Assembly: GCA_016745315.1 (NCBI GenBank)
Contig: CP066886.1
Span: 1,829,501 to 1,893,500, forward strand
DNA from: Arthrospira sp. PCC 9108
GTDB lineage: Bacteria; Cyanobacteriota; Cyanobacteriia; Cyanobacteriales; Microcoleaceae
Length of the DNA: 64,000 bases
Direction of reading: 5' to 3'
The first letter of the stretch is position 1. Every line of letters begins with the position of its first letter. This document shows, one piece after another, positions 9,741-19,036 of this stretch. The notes under the pieces were generated by a model. The model made no database searches and had not been told where the DNA came from. It saw only the letters and a program-made list of their open reading frames with translations. A program made the translations under genes and the position numbers.

Positions 9741-10346
9741 CTATTTTCCGCCACTTGGTCGCCCTTTCGGCTTCTTTCCATTGATAGGAATGTGAAACTG
9801 TCTCAGGTTGGGTGGGGGGGTAAAGGTTTGCACTTCCTCTGGGGGACTCTCTGGGACAGAATTGCTAATTACTTGGGGCTGTTGTTTCGGGGGTTGATCT
9901 GATTTGACCTCAATTGGGGGCGCCTTTAATGGGGGGGTGGGTTTAGGTTTAGGTTTCGGGGTGGTTGATTGAACTTTGGGCGGTTGTAAGTTGGGGTCGA
10001 AGGGAACAAATCCTGTCTCTACTGTAGGGGGGACTGAGGGGTTAGGCTGGCGACTTTGGAGTTGCTGGAGTTGATTACTAGCCCAAGTTCTAATTTTTTC
10101 TGGGGTCTCTAGTGTGAGGGTTTGACATAAGGAAATAGCGCGATCGCTTTGTCCGCTGCGATCGTATGCTTTCACCAAGCCAATTTGGGCTTTTAATCCT
10201 GCTTTGGTATGGGGTTGAGAGTCGGCGATGGGTTCTAAAAGTGCGATCGCCTGTTGATATTGTTTCTGTTTAATCGCTGCTAACCCCAACTCTAGGGAAT
10301 TTAAGTCGGGGTTTAGTTCTTCCTTACTGCGATCGGTAGATGACAT
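9741..10346 (-). CDS. TPR-containing protein with proline-rich tail
   Basis: 201 residues. Residues ~15-90 form about two tetratricopeptide-like helical hairpins (LGLAAIKQKQYQQAIALLEP and QIGLVKAYDRSGQSDRAISL). From ~100 the chain is proline-rich and probably disordered (PPTVETGFVPFDPN, then many KPKP and PP pairs). It ends basic, with KGRPSGGK. It is likely co-transcribed with the M48-like gene 20 bases downstream. Role unknown; TPRs suggest a protein-protein adaptor. Confidence 0.75.
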   Translation of the reverse strand: MSSTDRSKEELNPDLNSLELGLAAIKQKQYQQAIALLEPIADSQPHTKAGLKAQIGLVKAYDRSGQSDRAISLCQTLTLETPEKIRTWASNQLQQLQSRQPNPSVPPTVETGFVPFDPNLQPPKVQSTTPKPKPKPTPPLKAPPIEVKSDQPPKQQPQVISNSVPESPPEEVQTFTPPPNLRQFHIPINGKKPKGRPSGGK

Positions 10347-10387
10347 CAGCCTATCCTCAATCAGCCTCCCCTTTAGAGTATCCCAAT

Positions 10388-11149
10388 TTACAACATCTGT
10401 GGCGGATCAATTCCCTGCTGCTTCAATAACTCTATCAATCGTTCATAGCGTTGACGTTCCTCTTGTAACTCAATTTCCGTCTGTTGCGCTTTTATGCGTT
10501 CCTGTTCATAGCGTTGACGTTCCTGTTGTAACTCAAGTTCAGCTTGTTGAGCCCTTTCACGTTCCTGCTGTCGTAACTTATCTAATTCCACTGGTGTTAA
10601 AAATTTATCCCCATCTGGCCGATAAATTTCTAGCCCAGTTTCTGTTAATTCAAACCTAATTTGTAACCGAGGACTAACCCAACCTTTCATGTTTTCAATC
10701 GATTCTAGCCAATCTTCTGACCTTAAAAAGCCAGTTATCTCTTGTGACTGAGGGTCATATAGATAATATTCGTCTACGCCATAGCGTTGATAAAATAGTA
10801 GTTTTTCCGCCATTTTTTTCGAGGTATTTCCCGGCGAAAGAATTTCAAATACTACCTGTGGCGCGATATTATCCTCTTCCCATTGTCGATATGAGCCTCT
10901 ATCCCCCTTGGGACGACCACAAGCTACCATAACATCTGGCGCAGTACGGATTTTATTATTTCCTTCCACTGGATACCACAGTAAATCACCCGCCACAAAG
11001 ATATTTTCATCCCCGGAAAACAATATTTCCAGGTTTTCTTTGATAATCACAATCCAGCGAAATTGTTGCGTGTTATCAGACATGGGTTGACCGTCACTTT
11101 CAGGATAAATAACTGTCGGTTGGGTTTCGGGTATAACTTGTTGTACCAT
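10388..11149 (-). CDS. Uma2-family PD-(D/E)XK putative endonuclease
   Basis: 253 residues of the Uma2/DUF820 restriction-endonuclease-like family, very expanded in cyanobacteria. The core carries TAPDVMVACG (aspartate), VVFEILSPGN (E-x-S) and YGVDEYYLYDP. From about residue 195 the chain becomes a Gln/Glu/Arg-rich coiled coil made of two similar repeats (QQERERAQQAELELQQERQR), ending GIDPPQML. The biological role of the family is unsettled; many copies are thought to be linked to mobile DNA. It stands alone with a gene-poor gap upstream. Confidence 0.85.
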   Translation of the reverse strand: MVQQVIPETQPTVIYPESDGQPMSDNTQQFRWIVIIKENLEILFSGDENIFVAGDLLWYPVEGNNKIRTAPDVMVACGRPKGDRGSYRQWEEDNIAPQVVFEILSPGNTSKKMAEKLLFYQRYGVDEYYLYDPQSQEITGFLRSEDWLESIENMKGWVSPRLQIRFELTETGLEIYRPDGDKFLTPVELDKLRQQERERAQQAELELQQERQRYEQERIKAQQTEIELQEERQRYERLIELLKQQGIDPPQML

Positions 11150-11577
11150 AATCGATTATTCCCAGATATTCGCGACTTCCTAAGATTGTAGCATTTTGGG
11201 TGACTACTATACTTGGGATATTAATAAATCTTCCCAAACTTGATGATTGGGGTAGTCAATTATCAGTAAAAACCGTAACATCAATATTGGGATGGTCGTC
11301 AAAGAGTCTAGGGATTCTAGTGTTAGATATAGGTGATACTCTGGGAGGGGCGATACTACTGCGTAGTGGCTGGGCGATGATGGGCGATCGCTCACTGATG
11401 ATACACCCGAAATTATATTCAGGCTGATGGTATCTTGTATTAATCTGGCACTCCCATATTAGAATAATGTCAAGCTAGGGGTCGTTTATGGGATATAAAC
11501 AGAAATCAACCACCCAAACAAATCCGTGAAAATATCCTTAAATTACCTCAGCTACTCACGTTAAACTGATAAAATAG
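11150..11577. other. Gene-free region between Uma2 and rph
   Basis: About 430 bases. Short frames on both strands (60-75 codons) have no recognisable domain and no good ribosome-binding site. They may be relics of a toxin-antitoxin-like gene, but I cannot support that. The rph promoter must lie in the last part. Confidence 0.4.
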
Positions 11578-12306
11578 ATGATGTCTTGGCAACGTCCCGA
11601 TGGTAGAGAGCGCGACCAACTGCGCCCGGTGCAGTTTGAGCTAGATTATACTCAATTTGCGGCTGCTTCAGTCCTAGCAAAATCCGGTAATACTCAAGTG
11701 CTTTGTACGGTAACAATTCAACCGGGAGTACCCCGATTTTTGCAGGATACCGGAAAAGGTTGGTTAACCGCAGAATATCGGATGCTTCCGGGGGCGACTC
11801 CCCAACGTCAACCCCGGGAATTGATGAAACTATCGGGTAGAACCCAGGAAATTCAACGCTTGATTGGTCGCAGTTTGCGCGCGGCGGTAGATTTACAGGC
11901 TATGGGGGAAATCACTGTTACGGTAGATGCTGATGTGTTACAGGCGGACGCAGGAACCCGCACCACGTCGATTAATGGGGGGTTTGTCGCCCTGGCTCAT
12001 GCCTTTAATAAAATGGTAAAACGGGGAGAGTTAAAGCGATCGCCTATTATTCATCAGATCGCCGCCATTTCTGTGGGAATGATGCACGGGGAAGCCTTAC
12101 TTGATCTCAATTACCAGGAAGACGTAGCAGCCGATATCGATTTTAATGTGGTGATGCGGGATGACCTGGGAATTATTGAACTTCAGGGAACAGCAGAAGC
12201 AGAAAGTTTGAACCGAAATCAGTTAAACCAAATCTTAGACTATGCCGAAAAAGGCATTACAGAACTCTGTCAATTACAAAGGCAGGTTTTAGGGCTAACT
12301 GATTAA
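11578..12306 (+). CDS. rph: Ribonuclease PH
   Basis: Phosphate-dependent 3'-5' exoribonuclease that trims tRNA 3' ends, cytoplasmic hexamer. 242 residues, the usual length. Starts WQRPDGRERDQLRPV, the family N-terminus. The phosphate and active-site region reads DADVLQADAGTRTTSINGG, and the acidic metal-site segment is DLNYQEDVAADIDFNVVM. The helix GRTQEIQRLIGRSLRAAVD is also characteristic. Monocistronic here. Confidence 0.97.
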   Translation: MMSWQRPDGRERDQLRPVQFELDYTQFAAASVLAKSGNTQVLCTVTIQPGVPRFLQDTGKGWLTAEYRMLPGATPQRQPRELMKLSGRTQEIQRLIGRSLRAAVDLQAMGEITVTVDADVLQADAGTRTTSINGGFVALAHAFNKMVKRGELKRSPIIHQIAAISVGMMHGEALLDLNYQEDVAADIDFNVVMRDDLGIIELQGTAEAESLNRNQLNQILDYAEKGITELCQLQRQVLGLTD

Positions 12307-12335
12307 TTAAATGATTAATCATCAAAGCTGATTTA

Positions 12336-12389
12336 GGGGCGGGTTATCCTGCGAATTAATTATCCCCACAGCCCCATTAATAAACCCGT
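12336..12389. repeat. GGGGCGGGTT-type palindromic repeat
   Basis: GGGGCGGGTT and, about 35 bases later, AACCCGTCCC form a loose inverted repeat between the converging rph and SLH-protein genes. The same arms recur at 18.7-19.0 kb and inside the reverse-transcriptase frame near 46.47 kb, so this is a dispersed small palindromic family. Confidence 0.6.
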
Positions 12390-12408
12390 CCCGACTCACC
12401 TGATGAAT

Positions 12409-14721
12409 CTAAATAAATATTCCCAAACCATTGTGAACCCTGGCAGCCGTATCAGGAGTGCGGTTAAGTAAATGCCCACCCAGCACCAAACTGGTAGAAC
12501 TGCCACCATCCAAATTTATAGCATCGATCGCCCCTAATTGCTGCATCAATTTTGCCATTTCTGTTAAACTAGGTCCCGCCCCATTCACCCGGTTATGAAC
12601 AGTCACCATAAGCAGTTCTCCGGTCGCTGTGACACCCACAGCACTGCGGATAGCCAACTGTTGACCAAACCAATAATTAAACCCTTCCGCCTCTGCATTA
12701 ACCACAATATTGCGATTTTGCACCAACAGAGGTCCGCCACCCATAATATTCGGAAAATCTATAAACTCAGGGGGAGTAGTTGCGGCGGTAATTGTTAACC
12801 GAGAACCGACCCCAAAAGCACTAACAGCACTCCGAAAAGAACGGAAAACCAGCAGATAACCATTAGTGGGGATAGCTGTGGGAGTTTGATCATCAGGTAG
12901 TTCAATTTGTCGAGTTACTTGGTCTCCGGAAACTACCACGACAATTTCATTGAGAGTTAGAGGTAAATAATTCGCCCCCCATTCGGAAGTATAACGAGCA
13001 ATTCCTGCCTTGACATATCCAGTATTTAGCAGGTCTACCTCAAAGCGTTGTCCGGTAGAAGTTACAATAGTTTCTACTAACTTTAATCGCCCCATTCGCA
13101 CCCTTCCTGTATTATCCCAAGCCATAGCACCCCGATTAAGAATCGGCCCGGAAAACCACTTATTATCCTTACGAATAGCCCCTAAAGGCAATAAGTTATT
13201 ACGGTTAAAATAGCCGCCATTAATACCGCCTAAACTTGACCAAGTTTGGGCAATGGACAATAAAGAGTTAGTCCCCCGCATCTGATTTTTTTCGGTCCAT
13301 ATCGCGGCGATTGACAACCCCGACCGAGGAGTTATGGTTAACCAAACTGCGGGGAATTTATCACCTTCTAAAGTTAAATATTGCTGTCGCGATCGCAGTC
13401 CTGGATAAACCGAAATACTGTGTTCTACTAAAGCATCTCGCCGCAGTTCAATTACCAGGCGATCGCGATTATTAAGGGTTTGGGTGCGGACTCTATACCC
13501 ATCAGGTAAAGTTCCCTTAATGACTGTTTGAGTTGCTGAAATGCGAACGACAATGGGCGATGGTTTCTCAGAACTGCCGCTAGTTTCCCCCTCATTTTGT
13601 TGTTCTTGATTGCCAGATTTAGGGGGTGGGGTTGGAGTTTCGGGAAACCGAGCAGCTAGAGATTGATCAGCGATCGCATCTAACACGACTTCCCATTCCC
13701 GACTTTGTTCGTAAAGTTCCCAAGGGGTAGCTTTACTTAGTTGTATCTCAATCCGGCAAATATCCTGGTTTTCATTAACGGTAATATCGTCAATTTTAGT
13801 AGGTACGGAAAAGATGCGTAAAGTTTGGTTATCGATAACCATTTCCCAATTTCCCACGGGGGCGATATCGTCCAAATTTAGATATCGATATTCCCGATCT
13901 AGTTTAGTTTTGAGGCGGTAAGATTTGCCAATAGTTGAAAACCACTTGACGGGCTGAAGGTTGACATCATCAGTATTGAGTAACTCCATACCTAAAACCA
14001 ATATCGCCCCCTTGTCGCTAACTCCCGTATAAGTGCAAATTCCCGAACTCCACTGACCCCAAGCCGCCCGCCAAGTCCGACCATTTACTGATAGGTGAGT
14101 CCCCCGCCGAATTACTCCAGGGTTAGCAAGTTCGACAATATGCGGGGAAGCTACTATAGGGTTTTGCTTGAGAAATACTCGCGCCTGGTAAATGCAAGCC
14201 GCCACTTCTCCCCTAGTAGCCGGACGGTTAGGGTTGAAAATATCAATGGTGGGGGCGTTTACTACTAAGCGGCTTTGGGTGGCTGTGGCGATCGCCTGTT
14301 GGGCGTAGTCGGGAATATTCCCCCCATCGTTATATATAGCAGCTAAAGACACAGATGCTCCCGCCTGCATCTGTAAGCCGGACACTAAAGCCAGTAAAAC
14401 GTGCAACCGGGAAATATTCTGACCTGGAAGAAACCGACCATCAGGAAAACCACTGATAAATCCGGCTCTAAAGGTATTGCGGATGGCTTCAGCAGCCCAA
14501 AAATTGGCGGGAACATCTGTAAAGGGTATATAATCCCGCCGGGGTGCTAGGGAAAAGGCTGCTTGGATAATGGCGGCAAATTCCGCCCTGGTCATGGTTT
14601 GGTCGGGGCGAAAGGTTCTATCTTCAAAGCCACTGACAACCCCTTGGCGTTGCAGAGGTCTGATAAATGGATAAGCCCAGTGTTGGCTGATATCGGTGAA
14701 TGAGGCGACTGTGTTGTTCAT
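12409..14721 (-). CDS. SLH-domain protein with phosphodiester glycosidase (NAGPA-like) domain
   Basis: 770 residues. Residues ~5-190 carry three S-layer-homology repeats (FTDISQHWAYPFIRPLQRQG; FTDVPANFWAAEAIRNTFRA; a third through ATRGEVAACIYQ), which bind cell-wall polymer. A middle region of ~200 residues is unassigned, with a Pro/Glu/Ser linker near 365-395. The C-terminal ~280 residues match the phosphodiester glycosidase/DUF2233 family (INGGYFNRNNLLPLGA, IRSAVGVTATGELLMVTV, INLDGGSSTSLVL). Such a domain cleaves sugar phosphodiester links. No clear signal peptide precedes the first SLH repeat, which is odd for a surface protein. Probably acts on envelope glycans. Confidence 0.88.
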   Translation of the reverse strand: MNNTVASFTDISQHWAYPFIRPLQRQGVVSGFEDRTFRPDQTMTRAEFAAIIQAAFSLAPRRDYIPFTDVPANFWAAEAIRNTFRAGFISGFPDGRFLPGQNISRLHVLLALVSGLQMQAGASVSLAAIYNDGGNIPDYAQQAIATATQSRLVVNAPTIDIFNPNRPATRGEVAACIYQARVFLKQNPIVASPHIVELANPGVIRRGTHLSVNGRTWRAAWGQWSSGICTYTGVSDKGAILVLGMELLNTDDVNLQPVKWFSTIGKSYRLKTKLDREYRYLNLDDIAPVGNWEMVIDNQTLRIFSVPTKIDDITVNENQDICRIEIQLSKATPWELYEQSREWEVVLDAIADQSLAARFPETPTPPPKSGNQEQQNEGETSGSSEKPSPIVVRISATQTVIKGTLPDGYRVRTQTLNNRDRLVIELRRDALVEHSISVYPGLRSRQQYLTLEGDKFPAVWLTITPRSGLSIAAIWTEKNQMRGTNSLLSIAQTWSSLGGINGGYFNRNNLLPLGAIRKDNKWFSGPILNRGAMAWDNTGRVRMGRLKLVETIVTSTGQRFEVDLLNTGYVKAGIARYTSEWGANYLPLTLNEIVVVVSGDQVTRQIELPDDQTPTAIPTNGYLLVFRSFRSAVSAFGVGSRLTITAATTPPEFIDFPNIMGGGPLLVQNRNIVVNAEAEGFNYWFGQQLAIRSAVGVTATGELLMVTVHNRVNGAGPSLTEMAKLMQQLGAIDAINLDGGSSTSLVLGGHLLNRTPDTAARVHNGLGIFI

Positions 14722-14790
14722 AAATATTGCGATCGCAAAGGTGAAACCTTAACCCAATATTCTAATTGTTTCACTACTCCGACTCCCCAT

Positions 14791-14826
14791 AAAAAAAACG
14801 CCCACACTCATAAAGTGTGATGGGCG
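14791..14826 (-). terminator. Strong intrinsic terminator with no assigned gene
   Basis: Inverted repeat GCCCA-CACT / AGTG-TGA-TGGGC followed on the minus strand by eight T. It lies upstream of the SLH-protein gene and would stop a leftward transcript arising in the 14.83-15.6 kb repeat region, where no minus-strand gene is evident. Confidence 0.7.
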
Positions 14827-14985
14827 CTTGAATCAGGGTGCATCTACTATGATATGTAGTATAACCCCTGATGGGTGAAACCCTACACTGGCTTAACAAA
14901 ACTTTACAATTGCCAATTTCTCCTATACCATAAATTATTGATTTTTTATTCAACGCCGCGTCGCCGCCTTTTTGCCCCAACCCCC

Positions 14986-15014
14986 TTGACAAATTTCTGG
15001 CGATCGCCTATTAT
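14986..15014 (+). promoter_or_regulatory. Consensus sigma-70 promoter in repeat copy 1
   Basis: TTGACA at 14986-14991, 17-base spacer, TATTAT at 15009-15014. Perfect -35 box, near-perfect -10 box and optimal spacing, reading rightward. Confidence 0.7.
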
Positions 15015-15088
15015 TTATTATTGGTAACATGGCTATACGCTTGATTTTTTATTCAACGCCGCGTCGCCGCCTTTTTGCCCCAACCCCC

Positions 15089-15117
15089 TTGACAAATTTC
15101 TGGCGATCGCCTATTAT
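15089..15117 (+). promoter_or_regulatory. Consensus sigma-70 promoter in repeat copy 2
   Basis: The same TTGACA / 17 / TATTAT arrangement in the second repeat unit. The nearest downstream gene on this strand is the 57-residue ORF at 15381, about 260 bases away. Confidence 0.7.
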
Positions 15118-15380
15118 GTCGTATGGCTAACATAGCTATACGCTTGATTTTTTATTCAACACAGTCCCATCAAGAAACCAAACTTCTCCGATTAACCCTG
15201 GGGTAACGCTGGCTTTATCAATGGTAGTTGGTCGGGTAGAAAATTATGAATTTTTACTTGTGAAAATTATCTGCTGTCCCTTCCTGCCCAGGTGTGCAGC
15301 CGTAGACTTGTCGTTTAAATTTCATCGGTTATAATGGTAGTAGAGGTAAATAAAATCTATAATCAACAGAGGTAAAGACC

Positions 15381-15554
15381 ATGTTACAAACTCTTCATAA
15401 AACCCCAGTTAAAATCCCTCAACAGTCCCGGACTTTCAACGAGATTAGACCAGAACGCAGTCACACTAAAGCTCTCACCGAAAAAGGCAAACTCGTTGGC
15501 CATTGGCGCACTGATGACCAAGGAAAACTCTATTGTCAGTGGTTTCGGGAATGA
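15381..15554 (+). CDS. Small basic protein, 57 residues, unknown
   Basis: ATG 15381 has GAGGTAAAG a few bases upstream, a good ribosome-binding site. The product begins MLQTLHKTPVKIPQQ and ends GKLYCQWFRE, with a basic middle (RPERSHTKALTEKGKLVGHW). No family recognised. It sits between the tandem promoter repeats and a decayed group II intron, so it may belong to a mobile unit. Supported by start site and codon pattern only. Confidence 0.55.
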   Translation: MLQTLHKTPVKIPQQSRTFNEIRPERSHTKALTEKGKLVGHWRTDDQGKLYCQWFRE

Positions 15555-15628
15555 GTGTTTCTGATTAGAGGGGGATTGACAAGTAATTTCAGGAGATTTC
15601 CGGAAATATTCTTCCAGTTATGGTAGTA

Positions 15629-17698
15629 ATTAGGGGTCGAGAGAGATGTCACCATCTCCCCCTCCCATTCAAAACCGTGCTTGAGACTTTCACCTCATAC
15701 GGCTCTAGTGGTGCTTCCACATCCAGATAATTGGCATAGACACGAAAAACTTCCTGATGTGACGCACGCGCAGACTGGTTATGGTCGAAAGAGAAGTCAC
15801 CTTCCCCAACTCCAATTGGAAACCGTGCTTGCGAGTTTCCCAGCACACGGCTCCTGATGTAGATACCCTATTTGTCAGTAGGAACAGGGCTACGACCCCC
15901 CGCTTTGTAACCTCAACTTTAGGAGCTATATACAACCTCGTAGTCTTTAAACTCGCACTCGTCATAAAACTCTTAATTGTCGCGGTCTCTATATCCACAC
16001 CGTGGCTAGTGGGCATATCCTAACCATTACAGTTAGGCATTAGCTTTCAGCCACATCCTTTCCCCTTAAAGGTATACGCTTACACTTTTCACTACTGTGC
16101 AGGTACATCCTGCCGAGAGCCTAAAAGGGGTTTAAATGTTCCGTTTATACGGGCATTCCATCTTTAGACTTGTCCTGTCCACCGGGGTAATTTTAAAGGT
16201 CTGTGTAGGTAGTAAAGAGAAACCCCTACTTTTCCCCTTGCTCTTTTGAGCGCAGCGTGTAAACCTGTTTCGCTACCTCTTTATGACGGTGGTTCAAGTC
16301 GGAACATTCAGATTTCCTTAGTCATGGATGGTTGGCAGTGGTCGCATATGGTAGTAGGTTCTACTTCACGCCTTCCGTTCCCCGCTTCAATCTGACGGGT
16401 TATGATTCCTAAAACTGGGGGTAGCTACCGCCGTTACTCTCAACTTCGCGCTATAACAGGAGGCTAACAACTTCCTCCGTTCTAACGTTCTGTCTTGACC
16501 CTGAGTTCCCTGCCTTGCTTAGATTTCTCCAAGCGTCGGGACATATAAACAGTTATGGGATGGTCAGGGAAGCGACTCCCTATATTCCACCAAGGGGTGG
16601 AAGTCCCACCGGGCAGTTATTTCGGGTATTGCAACCCTATGCGCGTGCCTGAACGTTTCGCACCTCCATTGTTAAAGATACAGCATTGACGTTATCTAAC
16701 GCCGTTTTATCATCATGACAGTGGCGGTGTAATAGCTGAAGGTTTTTGTATTCATCCTTTCCACCGAGGTTTCGAGGTACAATGTGGTCTACTTCAACTA
16801 AGTCAGATGGGGTCAAATATTGCCCGCACCAGGTACACTTGCATTTTTGCTTTTTGAGTAGTTTTGCTACCCTATTTGGCGTTCCGATTGCTTGTCCTTT
16901 TCTGTTTGACCAGTAAGTCCAATTTCCGTCGTATGGTGTTGCTTCAGGTTTGATCAGGGTGTGTCTGACAATTGGAGTCCAGTTATGTTTCCATAACTGA
17001 AGTCCATCTTTAGTTCTAAATAACCAGGTTTCATGTCTTTCTTTCCCATTACTGAGTATGACCGTTCCCGGTCTCAAATAATTCCTCAGTTTTTCGATGT
17101 TTGCCTTTCCGCATCTTGATACTGTCCATGCCCTTAACATTTTCCAAATTATGTCATCTAGCTTGCTGAATGTCTCGGATGAAACTACTCCTGAGTAGTA
17201 ATTTTCCCACCCCCGAATAATCGGGTTTAGCCTGCTAATCAGGGCAGACTGGGGTGCGGTCTTATGCTGTTTTATCACACCCTTAATCACTTCTGTATGG
17301 GCAACTGCTTTCTTACTGGGTTTGATGTGGGTTTTGTGACCGATTAATCGGCTCGCTCTCCCACCTGTTTTTCCCGATTTATATTTTCCTACAGGGTATT
17401 GCCTGATATTAAATCCTAAGAAATCAAAACCTGCTTCTTCTGTTCTGCCCTCGTATTGTATGGGGTTAAGTGTATGACACACTCTAGTCTTTTCAGGTTT
17501 AATTTGCAATCCTACAGGTTTTAACCATTCGTAAATAGCATTTTTACACGGTTCAATGATATCGAGTGAAGGTGATATTACTACGAAATCATCGGCGTAT
17601 CTTACTAACGAGGCTTGCACTCTATTAGCTTTCTTGGGATACATTGTTTCAATTAACCTAACCATTCCATCCAGTGCAATGTTGGCGAGTATTGGACT
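15629..17698 (-). mobile_element. Remnant group II intron (outer copy), 5' part lost
   Basis: On the minus strand: reverse-transcriptase/HNH reading frame, an inserted second intron, then a domain V-like hairpin (AGAGCCGTATGAGG...CACGGTTTTG, 15665-15710) and domain VI ending CGACCCCTAAT at 15629. The same 3' end closes the intron at 45.5-48.2 kb. The 5' intron RNA and the first part of the RT are missing because an IS630 copy joins at 17699. It is dead as a self-splicing unit in this form. Confidence 0.8.
15778..16663 (-). mobile_element. ORF-less group II intron nested in the outer intron
   Basis: Minus strand. The 5' boundary GTGCGAAACGTTCAGGC (from 16663) matches the 5' end of the intron at 45523 and is fused directly to the RT frame of the outer intron. 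About 880 bases later a second domain V (GAGCCGTGTGCTGGG...GCACGGTTTC, ~15825-15860) and a domain VI ending near CGACCATAAC (15778) follow. No reading frame spans it. Between its end and the outer domain V are ~70 unexplained bases. Confidence 0.65.
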
Positions 17699-17699
17699 T
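16637..17699 (-). pseudogene. Group II intron reverse transcriptase/maturase-HNH, truncated
   Basis: The remaining ~345 residues begin inside the RT domain (ISPILANIALDG) and include the catalytic YADD (LVRYADDFVVIS), the maturase/thumb region (IKQHKTAPQSALISRLNPII) and an HNH nuclease (CTWCGQYLTP, LVEVDHIVPRNLGG, LLHRHCHDDKTAL). About 190-200 N-terminal residues, including RT blocks 0-4, are missing. The last residues VRNVQARA are encoded by the inserted inner intron, so the native stop is lost. Closest relative in the window is the copy at 46.3-48.1 kb. Confidence 0.9.
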
Positions 17700-18657
17700 A
17701 TGGCACAAGACAGAATAGTTAGGACGTATAATGGCAAGGATATCTACATAAGACCCAAAAGGCTAGCCCCCTACAGTTACGACCTTAGACAAAAAGTTAT
17801 TAATGCAATTGAACTAGACGGTATGCCCAAAACAGAAGCCAGTCAAGTTTTCCATGTCAGCCGGAACACTATCAATCTCTGGCTGCAAAGAAAAGCACAG
17901 ACCGGAGACTTCCTCCCTAAACCTAATCACCGACCTGGCAATAACCACAAAATTACCGACTGGCATAAATTCAAGGCTTTTGCCCAAGAGCATGGCCACA
18001 AAACCTCCGCTCAAATGGCTCAACTTTGGGATGACGACATCTCTCCTCGCACCATATCCAGAGCCTTGAAGAAAATTGGCTTCACCAGAAAAAAAACTTA
18101 CGGCTACCAAGAACGTGATGAGCAACAGCGAGAGGCGTTTATTGCTCAGATTGAACATATGGAGCCGGAAGGGTTGGTTTACCTCGATGAAGCTGGCATG
18201 AATAGTCAAGACTCGGATTATCCTTATGGTTACTGCGAGGAAGGACAACGCTTCGATGCCCTCAAATCCGGGAAGAGGCAGGGCAGGGTGAGCTATATAG
18301 CCGCATGGTGTCATCAACAACTCTTAGCCCCCGATCGCTTTGAGGGTTGTTGTAATCGGACAGTGTTTGAGTTGTGGTTGGAGTTCATCTTAATTCCAAC
18401 ACTGAAGCCAGGTCAGACTCTAGTGCTAGACAATGCAACGTTTCATAAAGGGGGGGCGGATTCCTGGGCTAGTGGAGGCGGCTCAATGCCGTTTGCTCTA
18501 TCTACCACCTTATTCGCCAGACCTCAACAAGATAGAGAAATGTTGGTCGTGGTTGAAAGCCCGCATTCGCCATTGCACGTGAGCAGTTTGATTCTCTCGA
18601 TGATGCCATGGATTCTGTTCTCAAGGCTGCGTCCTAACCGTATTGACTAGTGCTATA
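17699..18657 (+). mobile_element. IS630-family element, copy A
   Basis: About 959 bp bounded by TA. Left end TATGGCACAAGACAG...GTTAGGACG, right end (reverse complement) TATAGCACTAGTCAATACGG, matching the ends of copy B. IS630 elements insert at TA and duplicate it. This copy cut the group II intron RT. Confidence 0.85.
17700..18650 (+). pseudogene. IS630 transposase, copy A, frameshifted
   Basis: DDE transposase of the IS630/Tc1-mariner superfamily. N-terminal helix-turn-helix (YSYDLRQKVINAIELDG; SRNTINLWL), then DDE residues in VYLDEAGMNS and LVLDNATFHK. A seven-G run at 18450-18456 (six in copies B and C) shifts the frame just after the second aspartate, so the catalytic glutamate region (NKIEKCWSWLK in copy B) is read out of frame. 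The ATG used by copy B is also mutated here; ATG 17700 is in frame. Confidence 0.88.
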
Positions 18658-19036
18658 TCACCCTGGTAGGGTGCGTCAGAGGGATAACATATCGGGTTAA
18701 CGGCTAATTTGGTTCATCTGACGCACCACCCATATCGTGGTCAAGAAACCCAGTTTCTCAGGGAAAACGGTGGGGCGGGTTTATCAAAACCTGGGTGGGG
18801 AATTGATAATTGACGGCAAAACCCGCCCCTACAATGAATAATTAATAATTAATAATTATCACCCTGGTAGGGTGCGTCAGAGGGATAACATATCGGGTTA
18901 ACGGCTAATTTGGTTCATCTGACGCACCACCCATATCGTGGTCAAGAAACCCAGTTTCTCAGGGAAAACGGTGGGGCGGGTTTATCAAAACCTGGGTGGG
19001 GAATTGATAATTGACGGCAAAACCCGCCCCTACAAT
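18657..19036. repeat. 179-bp repeat present twice in tandem
   Basis: Copies at 18657-18835 and 18858-19036, nearly identical, separated by 22 bases of AATAATT sequence. Each holds two inverted repeats: GGTGCGTCAG / CTGACGCACC, and GGGGCGGGTTT / AAACCCGCCCC. The first copy starts at the right end of IS630 copy A. The second ends at the stop of the glycosyltransferase gene and may form its terminator. Confidence 0.88.

Larger units (their letters stand above)
14938..15160. repeat. 103-bp tandem repeat, two full copies plus a partial third
   Basis: Units begin TTGATTTTTTATTCAAC at 14938, 15041 and 15144; the third stops after 17 bases. Copies 1 and 2 are nearly identical apart from the last ~25 bases. 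Each full unit contains GCCGCGTCGCCGCC, a HIP1-like GCGATCGCC and a consensus promoter. Confidence 0.9.

Noticed and set aside
11200..11427. Short frames on both strands between Uma2 and rph
   Set aside because: No domain, no ribosome-binding site and no preferred strand; not enough to call a gene or relic.
14938..15160. CRISPR array
   Set aside because: Only two full units of 103 bp with no variable spacers between short repeats; it is a plain tandem duplication.
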